From contig NZ_CP054842.1 in the NCBI RefSeq assembly GCF_013363755.1, forward strand, positions 62,001-126,000: 64,000 nt of DNA, read 5' to 3'. The DNA comes from Comamonas antarctica. GTDB taxonomy: Bacteria > Pseudomonadota > Gammaproteobacteria > Burkholderiales > Burkholderiaceae_C. The stretch's first letter is position 1. Every line of letters starts with the position of its first letter. The position numbers were made by a program, and so were the translations under genes. The notes below the pieces were generated by a model. That model saw only the letters and a program-made list of their open reading frames with translations, did not search any database and had not been told where the DNA came from. Of this stretch, positions 7,595-16,454 are shown one piece after another.

Positions 7595-8557
7595 ATGAAA
7601 CTCCACCTCCTTGTTTGTGATGGCGTGTTTGATCTGGGGCTTGCGGCGCTCACAGACACAGTGGGCTTAGCCAATGCGATGGCGGGCTCGCTGCCACAGG
7701 CTCCCGCGCACATAGAGCTCACGCTGGTGGGCGTGCGGCGTCGCATCCGAACTGCGCAGGGCTTGACGGTCCCCGTGGTCACTGCGCATGGTGTGCCCGA
7801 ACCAGACGTCGTGCTCGTGCCAGCGTTTGGCGACAAGATGCCTGACACGCTCTCGGCTCGACTCACACGCCCCGATGTGCCCGACGCGGTCGCGGCGCTA
7901 CAGCAGTGGTCCACCGCTGGCGCGCACCTTGGTGCCGCTTGCTCCGGTAGTTTCTTGCTTGCAGAGAGTGGCCTGCTTGATGGGCATCGTGCGACGACGT
8001 CATGGTGGCTGGGGCCGATGTTTCGGCAGCGCTATCCGAACGTCACGCTGGACGAGTCACGCATGATCGTGAACTCGACACGCTTCACCACCGCGGGTGC
8101 CGCTTTGGCCCACGTCGACTTGGCCTTGCGCATCATCCGAGGGCGCAGTCCGGCGCTGGCGGCCCTGGTGGCACGCTATCTGCTGGTCGAGACACGCAGT
8201 TCGCAAGCCGAGTTCGTGATTCCCGACCACCTTGCGCATGCTGACCCGATGGTGGAGCGCTTCGAGTGCTGGGCCAGACGTCGGCTCGCGCAGGGGTTCT
8301 CGCTGGCCGAGGCGGCCAGCGCCGCGGGCACAAGCGAGCGCACCTTGGCCCGGCGGCTGCAAAGCGTTTTGGGAAAGACACCGTTGTCGTATTTCCAGGA
8401 CCTGCGCGTGGAGCATGCCGTCCATCTCTTGCGCACCGGGAACGCCAGCGTCGACCAGGTCGCCGCACAGGTCGGGTACTCGGATGGGGTGACCCTGCGG
8501 GCCCTGTTGCGCCGCAAGCTGGGCCGGGGTGTCAGGGAGTTGCGACGCGGTGGATGA
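7595..8557 (+). CDS. GlxA-family AraC-type transcriptional regulator (DJ-1/PfpI plus HTH)
   Basis: A 320-aa regulator. The N-terminal DJ-1/PfpI-like domain (residues about 1-190) has the nucleophile-elbow text GAACSGSFLLAESGLLDG. The C-terminal AraC double HTH (about 220-315) includes SERTLARRLQSVLGKTPLSYFQDLRVEHA and VAAQVGYSDGVTLRALLRR. Start ATG 7595 (MKLHLLVCDGVFDLG) fits the first beta strand. Ligand is unknown. Probable target is the divergent ABM gene. Confidence 0.85.
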   Translation: MKLHLLVCDGVFDLGLAALTDTVGLANAMAGSLPQAPAHIELTLVGVRRRIRTAQGLTVPVVTAHGVPEPDVVLVPAFGDKMPDTLSARLTRPDVPDAVAALQQWSTAGAHLGAACSGSFLLAESGLLDGHRATTSWWLGPMFRQRYPNVTLDESRMIVNSTRFTTAGAALAHVDLALRIIRGRSPALAALVARYLLVETRSSQAEFVIPDHLAHADPMVERFECWARRRLAQGFSLAEAASAAGTSERTLARRLQSVLGKTPLSYFQDLRVEHAVHLLRTGNASVDQVAAQVGYSDGVTLRALLRRKLGRGVRELRRGG

Positions 8558-8681
8558 CCAAAGGCGTTTGGTGCATGTACGGCTGGAGACCACCGCGAAA
8601 CTGTCGGAAGCAAAGGCTTACCCACTTGCGTCTACTACATCGTGCGTTGGGTGCAAAAGCACCAGCCGTGCCAAAGCAGTC

Positions 8682-8717
8682 TTCAGTGACCTTTCAAAGT
8701 TCAGTGATCTTTCAAAG
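8682..8717. repeat. Tandem 18-bp repeat upstream of the old yellow enzyme gene
   Basis: TTCAGTGACCTTTCAAAG at 8682-8699 is followed without a gap by the same unit with one change (8700-8717). It lies 69 bp upstream of the ATG at 8786, where an activator or repressor site could be. It also shares AAAGTNCAGTGA with the repeats at 1451-1490, so an IS21-type end remnant is the alternative. Confidence 0.45.
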
Positions 8718-8785
8718 GTCTGAGTATTGGGAATACTGTTAGCTTTACCACTGTTTTCTGTTCACTAATCTGGGTTTTCATCCAC

Positions 8786-9850
8786 ATGCTATTCAATCCA
8801 CTTCAAGTAGGTTCTCTCACCCTGCCCAACCGCATCCTTCTGGCACCATTGACACGCGCCCGTGCCGACGCTGGCCACATGCCCAACGCGCTGATGGCCC
8901 AGTACTACAGCCAGCGAGCCACCGGCGGCCTGCTGATTTCCGAATGCACCATGGTGGCGCCCGGTACATCGGCCTTCGTCAATGAGCCTGGCATCTACAA
9001 CGACGCGCAGATTGCAGCCTGGAGGCAGGTGACCGACGCGGTGCACGCCAAGGGCGGACGCATCTTCATGCAGATCTGGCACGCTGGCCGCGCAGCCTAC
9101 CCTGGCGCTGCCGATGGCGCCCCCATTGTCTCCAGCAGCGCTACCGCTATTGAGGGTGAGATCCACACGCCCCAAGGCAAGGTGCCGCACGCGGTGCCCC
9201 GCCCCCTGACCGTCGAAGAGATTCCCGGCATCGTGGCTGCGTTTGCTCAAGGCGCACGCAACGCCATTGCCGCCGGCTTTGATGGTGTGGAAGTACACGG
9301 CGCCAACGGCTACCTGATTGACCAGTTTCTGCGCGACACGCCCAACCAGCGCACCGATGCTTACGGCGGATCGCTGGAAAACCGTGCACGTTTGCTGTTC
9401 GAGGTACTTACTGCCGTGACCCAGGCGATCGGTTCCGAACGTGTGGGTCTGCGCCTGTCGCCCCTCAACAGCTTCAACAGCATGAAAGACAGCCACCCGC
9501 TGGCCCTCATCGGCTTCCTGGCCGATAGGCTCAATGCCTTCAAGCTAGCCTACCTGCACGTGATGCGTGCCGATTTCTTCGGCGTGCAGAAGGCCGATGT
9601 CATGCCCGTAGCGCGTGAAAAGTACAAGGGTGTGTTGGTGGGCAATATGGGTTACAGCGCTGATGAGGCAGAGGCAGCTATTGCCGAAGGTAAGCTTGAC
9701 GCTGTGGCCTTTGGCACCGCCTTCCTGGCTAACCCGGACCTGCCCGCACGCATCAGGGCCAAGGCACCGCTGAACGCGCCTGACTCCAACACGTTCTACG
9801 CAGGTGGCGCCAAGGGCTATACAGACTATCCGACACTGCAGGTCGCGTAA
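8786..9850 (+). CDS. Old yellow enzyme family FMN oxidoreductase (alkene reductase)
   Basis: A 354-aa TIM-barrel flavoenzyme that reduces activated C=C bonds, or nitro groups, with NAD(P)H. Typical motifs are LPNRILLAPLTRARAD near the N-terminus, QIWHAGRAAYP, the active-site and FMN motif GFDGVEVHGANGYLIDQFLRD, QRTDAYGGSLENRARLLFEV, and GNMGYSADEAEAAIAEG near the phosphate site. Full length for the NemA/OYE group. It stands alone between a regulator and insertion sequences, so the natural substrate cannot be told from context. Confidence 0.9.
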   Translation: MLFNPLQVGSLTLPNRILLAPLTRARADAGHMPNALMAQYYSQRATGGLLISECTMVAPGTSAFVNEPGIYNDAQIAAWRQVTDAVHAKGGRIFMQIWHAGRAAYPGAADGAPIVSSSATAIEGEIHTPQGKVPHAVPRPLTVEEIPGIVAAFAQGARNAIAAGFDGVEVHGANGYLIDQFLRDTPNQRTDAYGGSLENRARLLFEVLTAVTQAIGSERVGLRLSPLNSFNSMKDSHPLALIGFLADRLNAFKLAYLHVMRADFFGVQKADVMPVAREKYKGVLVGNMGYSADEAEAAIAEGKLDAVAFGTAFLANPDLPARIRAKAPLNAPDSNTFYAGGAKGYTDYPTLQVA

Positions 9851-9945
9851 ATCACCGCCCCAGAAGACCGAAGAAACGAGCCACTTTATGCCCAAGGCTC
9901 TGCCGTTCGATCTTGCGAAGCTGTGAATCGATGGCATCTACCGAG

Positions 9946-10237
9946 TGAACCGCACCGGCTTCCGTGGAGGCTCAACTCCTGAGAGGATTGAGTCATGAAC
10001 ACTAAAGCTACTCGTTTTAGCCCCGAGGTACGTGAGCGTGCCGTGCGTTTGGTGCAGGAATGCCAATCGGATTACGCATCACTGTGGGGTGCGTGTGAAT
10101 CGATTGCCCCCAAGATAGGTTGCTCGGTCAGCACCCTGCATGAGTGGGTGCAGCGCAAAGAAATAGATGCAGACCAACGGCCAGGGCTGACCACGGATGA
10201 GCGTGAGCGACTCAAGCAACTGGAGCGAGAGAACAAG
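9946..10237 (+). mobile_element. Left end and truncated OrfA of an IS3-family element
   Basis: The terminus at 9946-9971 is closely related to that of the IS at 2970. OrfA starts at 9995 ([19 protein letters not shown]) and is normal up to KQLERENK at about 10236. There the sequence switches to the end of another IS (CTTCCCCCAGTTTCCCGG). The remainder of OrfA and all of OrfB are missing. Confidence 0.8.
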
Positions 10238-10269
10238 GTGGGCTTCCCCCAGTTTCCCGGACGGTTTGC

Positions 10270-10830
10270 CTAGCCCTCTAAGCGCTGTTGCTCCTCGAAT
10301 TGAACCGGGCTGAGGTAGTTCAATTTTGAGTGTTTTCTGAACGGGTTGTAGAAACGCTCGATGTAATCGAAGACATCGGTTCTGGCCTGTTCCCTAGTGC
10401 GGTAGATTTTGCGAGAGCAGCGCTCGGTTATCAAAGTCGAGAAGAAGCTTTCCATCGCTGCGTTGTCCCAACATTCACCGCGCCTGCTCATGCTGCACGT
10501 GATGTTGTGACTCTTGAGCAATTGGTGGAATTCGTCACTCGTGTACTGGCTGCCCTGGTCAGAGTGATGCATCAACGAGGCCGGTTTGCCTCGGCGCCAC
10601 AAGGCCATCAACAATGCATCGCTCACCATCCTGGCCTGCATGGTTTCGCTCATCGACCATCCGACGATGCGCCTCGAATACAGGTCCATGACTGCAGCCG
10701 CGTACAACCAGCCCTCGGCCGTCCAGATATAGGTGAAGTCTGCAACCCACTTCTGGTTGGGCTTCAGTGCCTGGAACTCGCGCTGGAGGGTAAGCGTCCG
10801 GCCGTCCCATCTTGACGTGAAGCCAAGCAA
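10270..10830 (-). pseudogene. 5'-truncated IS3-family transposase OrfB
   Basis: Minus-strand integrase core retaining all three acidic residues (WVADFTYIWT, HHSDQGSQYT, DNAAMESFFSTL) and the normal end (YLSPVQFEEQQRLEG). The N-terminal HTH_21 region and OrfA are absent: the sequence changes to the next gene's tail at about 10830. Its terminal repeat (10238-10270 region) abuts the broken OrfA on the left. Confidence 0.85.
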
Positions 10831-10833
10831 GGG

Positions 10834-11415
10834 TCAGCGCAGCTTTCGGATGGCGAGGTTGGCTGCGTTGATACTGAAGACATTGGCATCGAAGGGCCCG
10901 CCCCACCAGCGCCAATAGTCAGCGTGCTGCTCATGTGTGGGGTTGTGCATGGCTTCCAGGAAGTCCATGTAGCCGGGCGGACCACCCACGTCTTCCGGCG
11001 GGCAAGCATTTTCGCCAGCCAGGCACATCGGCCAGTCGTTACGACCTTCCTGCGCTGGCTGGCACTCCTCGACGGTAATGAGGTGTTCCCAGCCATCGCC
11101 GAAGTCGTAGTTGTAGGCGAAGGTCTGGACCTGTTCACCCAGGACGCTGCCAACGGTGAACTTTCTTTCATCGAGCATGTCGTCGCTGCCGACCCATTCC
11201 TTGTCGAGGACACCGTAGCGTTGCTGCTCTATGTTCCAGTCATGTAGATGGCTGTTGGTCCAGCCCATGGCTGCCTGCACGATGCGGTCAAGCTTCGCCA
11301 GCTTGACGCTGTCAGGTACGAGGATACGCCGCCACACTGGAGCGGCGATGTGCTGAAGCTCAACGCGGAGCTGGTAAACGCGTTTGGGTTGGGTACGTTG
11401 GTACTTGGTGCTCAT
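10834..11415 (-). CDS. pRiA4b ORF-3-like protein
   Basis: A 193-aa protein of the PRiA4_ORF3 family (PF07929). Typical text: VYQLRVELQHIAAPVWRRILVPDSVKLAKLDRIVQAAMGW, then HLHDWNI and YNYDFGDGWEHLITVEE with the acidic-aromatic core. Function is unknown. The family was named from an Agrobacterium plasmid and is common next to insertion sequences. Start taken at ATG 11415 (MSTKYQRTQPKRVYQL). The stop codon of the adjacent IS66 tnpC overlaps this start by 4 bp, so it may be carried with that element. Confidence 0.8.
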   Translation of the reverse strand: MSTKYQRTQPKRVYQLRVELQHIAAPVWRRILVPDSVKLAKLDRIVQAAMGWTNSHLHDWNIEQQRYGVLDKEWVGSDDMLDERKFTVGSVLGEQVQTFAYNYDFGDGWEHLITVEECQPAQEGRNDWPMCLAGENACPPEDVGGPPGYMDFLEAMHNPTHEQHADYWRWWGGPFDANVFSINAANLAIRKLR

Positions 11416-12938
11416 CCACCAAGTATCGCAGCGCCGCTGTGCCAACGATGGGGCAACAATTCTTCCACCCGGCTGGCCCGGTGCGTGGGCAAGCGCGTGA
11501 GCACATCCCTCAGGTAGGCATAGGGGTCATGCCCGTTCATGCGCGCCGACTGCACCAGGCTCATCACCGCCGCCGCCCGCTGGCCCGCGCGCAGGCTGCC
11601 GGCGAACAGCCAATTGCTTCGGCCAATGGCGATCGGCCGGATCTGGTTCTCGATCCAGTTGTTGTCCACGGGCAATTGCCCATCGTCGATGAAGCGCGTC
11701 AGCGCAGTCCAGCGCCGCAGGCTGTAATCCAGCGCCTTGGCCGTGGCCGAGCTGTCGGGCAGTTTTTGCCGTTGCAGCAGCATCCACTCGTGCAGCGCCT
11801 CAAGCAATGGCTTGGTGTGCTGCTGCCGGATGGCCTGGCGCTGATCGGCGTTCAGGTCTTTGACCTCGCGCTCTATATCGTAGACCTTGGCGAACTGCTC
11901 CAGCGCGAACCCGGCAAGCTGGCTCTTGCTTGCCGCATGCAGGTCAAAGAATTTGCGCCGTGCATGCGCCAGGCAGCCGACCTCGGTCACGCCACTGGCT
12001 ATCGAGGCCTTGTAGCCGGCGAAGTCGTCGCAGAGCAGCGCCCCCTTCCAGTCGCCCAGGAAGTGGCGCGCATGCTCGCCGGCTCTGGACTCGCAGAAGT
12101 CGTACACCACGGCTTTCATGTCTTCGAAGGCCCCTGCGGCGTAGGCCCAGAGGTAGGCACGGTGCGTCGCGCCCTTGTCAGGCTTGAGCATCTGCACCGG
12201 CGTTTCATCGGCGTGCAGTACGCGCCGGCCGAGCATCTGGGCCTTGAGCGCATCGACCAGCGGCTGCAGTCGCACTCCGCAGGTTCCGACCCACTGCGCC
12301 AGGGTGGAGCGGGGAATGGCCAGACCGGCGCGCGCAAAGATGCTTTCCTGACGGTATAGCGGCAGGTGGTCCGCGTACTTGGCCACCAGCACCTGGGCCA
12401 GCAGACCGGCGGTGGGGATGCCCTTGTCGATCACATGCGCTTCGACTGGCGCCTGGGTGATGGTTTCGCATCGTGCGCAGGCCCACTTGCCGCGGATGTG
12501 GCGCTCCACCGTGAACACGCCGGGCACATAGTCGAGCTTCTCGGCCACGTCTTCACCGATGCGCTTCATCGCACAGCCACAGGCGCAAGTGGTCGACGCG
12601 GGCTCGTGCCTGATCTCGCGGCGCGGCAGGTGGGCGGGCAGCGGCTGGCGTTTGGGTTGTTGTCTGGTCTCGGGGGCTGCCGCAGGCGGCTGGAGTTGCT
12701 CGATCTCGACGGCAACTGCCGCCAGGTCGGCCTCGATCTCGTCTTCGAGCAGGCTGCGTTGCTGGGCGTTGAAGCGTTCAGATTGCGCAGCGAACTTCAT
12801 GCGCTTGAGCAGCGCGTTCTCGTGGATGAGTTTGGCGTTGATCGCCTGGCTGTGGCGCAGCTCTGTGAGCAGGCGCGTGGTCATCTCGCGCAACTGCTCA
12901 GCGCTCAGATCATCCAGGGATTGCGGCTGCATCAACAT
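11412..12938 (-). CDS. tnpC: IS66-family transposase TnpC
   Basis: A 508-aa DDE transposase. An N-terminal coiled-coil helix (ELRHSQAINAKLIHENALLKRMKFAAQSERFN) is followed by the zinc-finger-like CACGCAMKRIGEDVAEKLDYVPGVF region, then the catalytic core with HADETPVQM and a C-terminal DNNWIENQIRPIAIGRSNWLFAGS motif. Full length with no visible lesion. It is about 90 percent identical by eye to the split copy at 54961-57968, which allows the IS110 insertion there to be reconstructed. Confidence 0.93.
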   Translation of the reverse strand: MLMQPQSLDDLSAEQLREMTTRLLTELRHSQAINAKLIHENALLKRMKFAAQSERFNAQQRSLLEDEIEADLAAVAVEIEQLQPPAAAPETRQQPKRQPLPAHLPRREIRHEPASTTCACGCAMKRIGEDVAEKLDYVPGVFTVERHIRGKWACARCETITQAPVEAHVIDKGIPTAGLLAQVLVAKYADHLPLYRQESIFARAGLAIPRSTLAQWVGTCGVRLQPLVDALKAQMLGRRVLHADETPVQMLKPDKGATHRAYLWAYAAGAFEDMKAVVYDFCESRAGEHARHFLGDWKGALLCDDFAGYKASIASGVTEVGCLAHARRKFFDLHAASKSQLAGFALEQFAKVYDIEREVKDLNADQRQAIRQQHTKPLLEALHEWMLLQRQKLPDSSATAKALDYSLRRWTALTRFIDDGQLPVDNNWIENQIRPIAIGRSNWLFAGSLRAGQRAAAVMSLVQSARMNGHDPYAYLRDVLTRLPTHRASRVEELLPHRWHSGAAILGG

Positions 12939-13003
12939 GGCAGACAGTGTGCCAAGGAAGGCACTGCTCTGTCATGCGCAGATCCACGGATTGCATACCA
13001 GCT

Positions 13004-13332
13004 TCAGACCACGGTGATGATGCTGGCGCTTCCCATGCGCAGGGCAGGCCCAGCACCAGGGCGTCAAGCTGGGCAGGCTCCAGCGGCCACTGTTCATTGC
13101 CAGGTGCTGGCCAGACGAACTTGCCTTGGTGCAGGCGCCGAGCTGCCAGCCAGATACCGATACCGTCGTGCACCAGCACCTTGATGCGGTTGGCGCGTTT
13201 GTTGGCGAATAGATAGGCGTGATGGGGGTAGGCAGCGCCAAACACACTGACCACCCGGGCCAGGGCCGTGTCGGTGCCGGCGCGCATGTCCAGCGGAGCT
13301 GTGGCCAGTCAGGCGGAGTCGATACGGATCAT
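13004..13332 (-). pseudogene. tnpB: IS66 accessory gene tnpB, nonsense mutation and frameshift
   Basis: Compared with the copy at 58034-58366, codon 8 is TGA instead of TGG (stop at 13309-13311, in MIRIDSA-stop-LATAPLDM). A single-base frame change near 13040-13050 alters the tail. Between them the family core is preserved (YLFANKRANRIKVLVHDGIGIWLAARRLHQGKFVWP). A shortened product from ATG 13287 is possible but would lack the first 15 residues. Confidence 0.85.
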
Positions 13333-13844
13333 TGCCGCAGCACCTGCAACAGACTCTGCAATGCGCGAGAACACTCGGCAGCGGCGGCCACTGGCCAATT
13401 CACCGTCACGCGGGTGCCATGGTGGCAGCATTCGATGCGGATGTCTGTGCAGTCAGCTTGTGCACCCGCAGCCTTGGACTCCATCACCGGGGAGCCCAGT
13501 GCCATCGCGATGAAGGCAGGTACGGCACTGGCATGTGGCCCATGTGCTGGGGCGCTAACAGGCTGTGCGTGGATCACGGGCGCAGCAGCAGCATCGTCGC
13601 AGTGTGCAGCGACGTCGCACACAACAGCGGGCGCCAGATCGCCTGCGATCTGGCGCTGGCACAGACGATGCTCCTTAAGCCAGCGATGCAGCACATTGGC
13701 ATTCATGCCATGTTCACGCGCTGTGGCAGCAATCAATGCGCCGGGCTGCAGGCACGCGGCGACCAGTTCAGCCTTGAACTGCGGCGTATAGGTGCGGCGC
13801 GTGCGCGGCACAGAGTAACGAGGGGATTGAGAATCTTTGAGCAT
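13329..13844 (-). CDS. tnpA: IS66 accessory protein TnpA
   Basis: A 171-aa helix-turn-helix protein (YTPQFKAELVAACLQPGALIAATAREHGMNANVLHRWLKEH) with a variable linker and a C-terminal beta region (TVNWPVAAAAECSRALQSLL). ATG 13844 and a GTG at 13853 are both possible starts, and both lie in the 3' arm of a hairpin. The stop overlaps the ancestral tnpB start, giving the usual coupled arrangement. Confidence 0.8.
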   Translation of the reverse strand: MLKDSQSPRYSVPRTRRTYTPQFKAELVAACLQPGALIAATAREHGMNANVLHRWLKEHRLCQRQIAGDLAPAVVCDVAAHCDDAAAAPVIHAQPVSAPAHGPHASAVPAFIAMALGSPVMESKAAGAQADCTDIRIECCHHGTRVTVNWPVAAAAECSRALQSLLQVLRQ

Positions 13845-13874
13845 CGTGTACACGGTGGTTTCGTGGACACGATG
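13842..13874 (-). promoter_or_regulatory. Hairpin over the tnpA start codon of IS66 copy 1
   Basis: CATCGTGTACAC (13842-13853) pairs with 13863-13874 at 11 of 12 positions. In the minus-strand transcript the 3' arm contains the GTG and ATG start codons of tnpA. Equivalent hairpins precede tnpA at 58747-58782 and 30451-30479. Confidence 0.55.
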
Positions 13875-13904
13875 TTGCTCAAAGAGTTGTTCAGCATAAA
13901 GATG

Positions 13905-13940
13905 GGATTACCGGACGGATACGGATTACCGGACGGATAC
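13905..13940. repeat. Perfect tandem duplication of an 18-bp unit
   Basis: GGATTACCGGACGGATAC occurs twice without a gap at 13905-13922 and 13923-13940. It sits exactly between the IS66 end and the surviving part of the GGDEF-EAL gene. It may be a scar of the event that truncated that gene. Confidence 0.75.
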
Positions 13941-13942
13941 CG

Positions 13943-15133
13943 TTTGGCCACGCGGCGGGCGATGAAGTGTTGCGCGTGATCGGTGAGCGTCTTTCAGATA
14001 TGCTTACCGAAAGCGTCCATGTTTCGCGCATCGGCGGTGACGAATTCGTACTTTTCCTCGTCGACGCCCCCGAAGGCGAGGCTGCGCGCCTCGCGCACGA
14101 CGTCACCATACGCATGCGCGAGCCAATACAGACGCCGTGTGTACGAGCCTCGGTGGGCGCGAGCATCGGCATGGCGCGCTACCCCATCTCTGCATCGAAT
14201 GCGGGCGAGTTGCTGCGTAATGCGGACAGCGCGATGTATCACGCGAAGCGCGCGGGCGGTTCGCATGTGTGTTCGTTTGGCAAGGAGGATGCACAGCGCC
14301 TCTCGCATCGCCGGCGGCTGCGCACGGATTTGGAGCGCGCGAGCGCCGCAAGCCAGTTCGAACTGTACTACCAGCCACAACTAGACCTGCATACTGGCCG
14401 CGTCTATGGTGCCGAGGCACTTCTGCGATGGAACCATCCACAACTGGGGGTGCTCACACCGGCCGACTTCCTCGACGTGCTGTTTGAATCGCCGGCCTAC
14501 GAGGCGACGGGAGACTGGCTAATTCGCCTTGCATTCCGCCAGGCGGCGAAATGGCAGGCGGCGAACCGCATGCCGTTCAAGGTTGCCGTCAATCTCTCGG
14601 CCACGACGATCCAGAACTGCGATCTCGCCGCACTGGTTTCGGAGGCAGCCGATGCGGCCGGCGTATGCGCTTCCGCTCTCGACATCGAGGTGACGGAGAC
14701 TGTTGTCATGAGCGACTTCGCCGCCGCGTCGCGCGTACTTTCGGCTGTACGAAAGCTCGGCGTAACCGTCTCGCTCGACGATTTCGGCACCGGCTACTCC
14801 AGCCTCGCATACCTCACACGGCTGCCTGTCGATCGCATCAAGATCGACAAGTCGTTCGTGCGCGAGCTCAATGCCAAGGAGACCTGTCGCCAGGCACGCG
14901 CGATGATCGAAGCGATGGTGGCGCTCGCGCGCGCGCTGGGCATGAGAACGGTCGCAGAAGGCATTGAGACCGAAAAGCAATTCGTCCTCGTCAAAGAAAT
15001 CGGCTGCGATGCCGTGCAGGGATATTTCATCGGCAAGCCGGGCTCGGCAGCGCGCATTGAACCTTACGCCGAGACACGGTTCAGGCCCGCTGAAGCTTCA
15101 TCGTTGCAAGGCGCGGGGAACGGATCGCGCTAG
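13943..15133 (+). pseudogene. 5'-truncated GGDEF-EAL protein (cyclic-di-GMP turnover)
   Basis: Reading starts inside the GGDEF domain (FGHAAGDEVLRVIGERL) without a start codon or sensory region. It continues through the GGDEF signature RIGGDEFVLF and a complete EAL domain (YGAEALLRWNHP, NLSATTIQN, DIEVTETVVM, DDFGTGYSSLAYLTRLPVDRIKIDKSFV, TVAEGIETE) to a normal stop. The N-terminal part was lost at the IS66 boundary. A GTG at 13967 could still start a product with an intact EAL phosphodiesterase domain, but no promoter is obvious. Marks the left border of the urease-like island. Confidence 0.85.
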
Positions 15134-15597
15134 CGGTCAACACGCAGCCGCTCGTGCGCATGCAACAACCGGCATGTCATCGGCAAATTAAAGGAGAAAT
15201 TTAGAGTGCTTTCTGTCCAGGCGCAGATGTTCCTTGGGTTCTAAACTGAATCGACCGGCTGATGAGTTTCGCAATCCGGCCTTTCAATTTTTCGCACTCG
15301 ACCGGCAGCTTCGGGTCGAGATGTGCCGTTCGGTAAGAGTAGCTATCGATAAGTAGCGTTATCGCGAGTTGAGCATTCACAAGTACTGGCGGGAATCCCG
15401 AAAAGGTGTCAAGCATGACTGTGTCGATGTCTGCTTTGCAGCGTGGCTTGGTTGGGACTGATAGAGGGCTTCCACCATCGCGTGCGCAGGCACACGTCCA
15501 TCGGATCCATGGCCCCCGTCACAAAGGAAAGCAGCTGCTGGCGGCATGGATGGATGTCCGTGGAAACCTGGCAGGGTCCACCGTCTGTTCACTGAGG
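15134..15597. other. Upstream region of the ure operon, no clear gene
   Basis: A minus-strand frame at 15201-15416 (71 aa, VLVNAQLAITLLIDSYSYRTAHL ... EKLKGRIAKLISRSI) has protein-like character resembling the last helices of a TetR-type regulator. It lacks the DNA-binding part and is probably a remnant. The rest is non-coding. Enhancer sites for a sigma-54 activator would be expected here, but I could not recognise one. Confidence 0.4.
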
Positions 15598-15614
15598 TGG
15601 CACAAATTGTGCTT
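15598..15614 (+). promoter_or_regulatory. Candidate sigma-54 (-24/-12) promoter for the ure operon
   Basis: TGGCACAAATTGTGCTT has the invariant GG and GC separated by exactly 10 bases and the TGGCAC half complete. The -12 part is GTGC rather than TTGC. The GC is 44 bp upstream of the ANTAR hairpin, the same distance as in the second cassette at 24270. Transcription would start near 15624. Sigma-54 control fits nitrogen regulation of urea or amide use. Confidence 0.6.
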
Positions 15615-15655
15615 AACAACAACGGGCGCCATTGAGTTGGAGCGTTCCATGCACC

Positions 15656-15734
15656 GCGGCAGGGCTGCCGCCCCATTTTGGCTACGTAGCCTTTGTTTCA
15701 CTGCCTGACGGCGGAGCGAGGGCTTTTTGTTTTT
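15656..15734 (+). ncRNA. ANTAR-type antitermination leader RNA, copy 1 (before ureAB)
   Basis: P1 is a 5-bp stem GCGGC/GCCGC (15656-15671) with hexaloop AGGGCU, giving A1 and G4 as required for ANTAR binding. P2 is GGCU/AGCC at 15680-15691. The terminator (AGCCUUUG pairing with CGAGGGCU, arms 15688-15695 and 15717-15724, then UUUUUGUUUUU to 15734) reuses the 3' arm of P2, so P2 and terminator exclude each other. AmiR-type proteins bind such dual hairpins and prevent termination. An AmiR homologue is encoded at 23660. Confidence 0.72.
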
Positions 15735-15753
15735 GGACCACAGGTATTCTGCA

Positions 15754-16452
15754 ATGCGCCTTTTTCCTCGTGAGATTGATCGCCTTCTGCTGCACCAGGC
15801 GGCAAGCCTAGCGCAGGCTCGCCGCAAGAAGGGCTTGCAGCTGACCGAACCGGAGGCGCGGGCGCTGATCGCGGACGCCATCTGCGAGGGGGCGCGCCAG
15901 GGAGGGACTGTGGCGGATATGGTGTCCATGGCCAGCGCGCTTCTGAACGAGGACGACCTGATGGCAGGCGTGGCCGAGCGCATCGACGTGGTCATGGTCG
16001 AAGCCTTCTTCCCTGACGGGCAGAAGCTGGTATGCGTTCGCGATCCAATAGGGCCAGCCAAGGCAAAAGGGCCGTCGAATGCGGCACCGCAAGTCGAGCC
16101 ACGCTGGCGCCTGGTCGAAGAACCGTTAGTGGTCAATCAGAACCGGCCTACGCTGCGCCTTCGAGTGGAAAGCACCAGTGACCGGCCGATACAGATCGGC
16201 TCGCACTATCACTTTTTCGAAGTCAATCCGGCACTTCGGTTCGATCGCGCCGCCGCGTACGGCATGCGCTTGGATATACCAGCGGCAACCACACTACGTT
16301 TCGAACCCGGCGATGCGCGAGATGTTGATCTTGTGGCCATCGGAGGTGCGCGTCGCGTGTTCGGCTTGGCGGGCCTGATCAATGGAGCACTCGACGACCC
16401 GGCGGTGCGCTGCGCAGCAATGACCCGGCTTGTCGCGTTTATCCAGGACTAG
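15754..16452 (+). CDS. ureAB: Urease gamma-beta fusion subunit
   Basis: A 232-aa fusion of the two small urease subunits. Residues 1-100 match UreA ([51 protein letters not shown]). About 120-225 match UreB ([58 protein letters not shown]). ATG 15754 is chosen because MRLFPRE aligns with the UreA start; an upstream in-frame TTG (15727) lies inside the terminator U-tract. The UreB C-terminus is about 20 residues longer than usual ([19 protein letters not shown]). Two bases separate it from ureC. Confidence 0.92.
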   Translation: MRLFPREIDRLLLHQAASLAQARRKKGLQLTEPEARALIADAICEGARQGGTVADMVSMASALLNEDDLMAGVAERIDVVMVEAFFPDGQKLVCVRDPIGPAKAKGPSNAAPQVEPRWRLVEEPLVVNQNRPTLRLRVESTSDRPIQIGSHYHFFEVNPALRFDRAAAYGMRLDIPAATTLRFEPGDARDVDLVAIGGARRVFGLAGLINGALDDPAVRCAAMTRLVAFIQD

Positions 16453-16454
16453 GC

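Larger units (their letters stand above)
11412..13874 (-). mobile_element. IS66-family element (copy 1), tnpA-tnpB-tnpC, tnpB broken
   Basis: Gene order on the minus strand is tnpA (13844 to 13329), tnpB (13332 to 13004) and tnpC (12938 to 11412), the standard IS66 set. A hairpin covering the tnpA start marks the upstream end near 13874. TnpC and TnpA look intact but TnpB has a nonsense codon and a frameshift, so transposition is probably impaired. It has removed the 5' part of the GGDEF-EAL gene that follows at 13943. Confidence 0.8.

Noticed and set aside
11439..13184. Long plus-strand frames opposite IS66 tnpC.
   Set aside because: Shadows caused by high GC; the minus-strand transposase is clearly the real gene.
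15727..15753. In-frame TTG start adding nine residues to the urease gamma-beta fusion.
   Set aside because: It lies within the U-tract of the leader terminator, and the UreA family start (MRLFPRE) fits ATG 15754.
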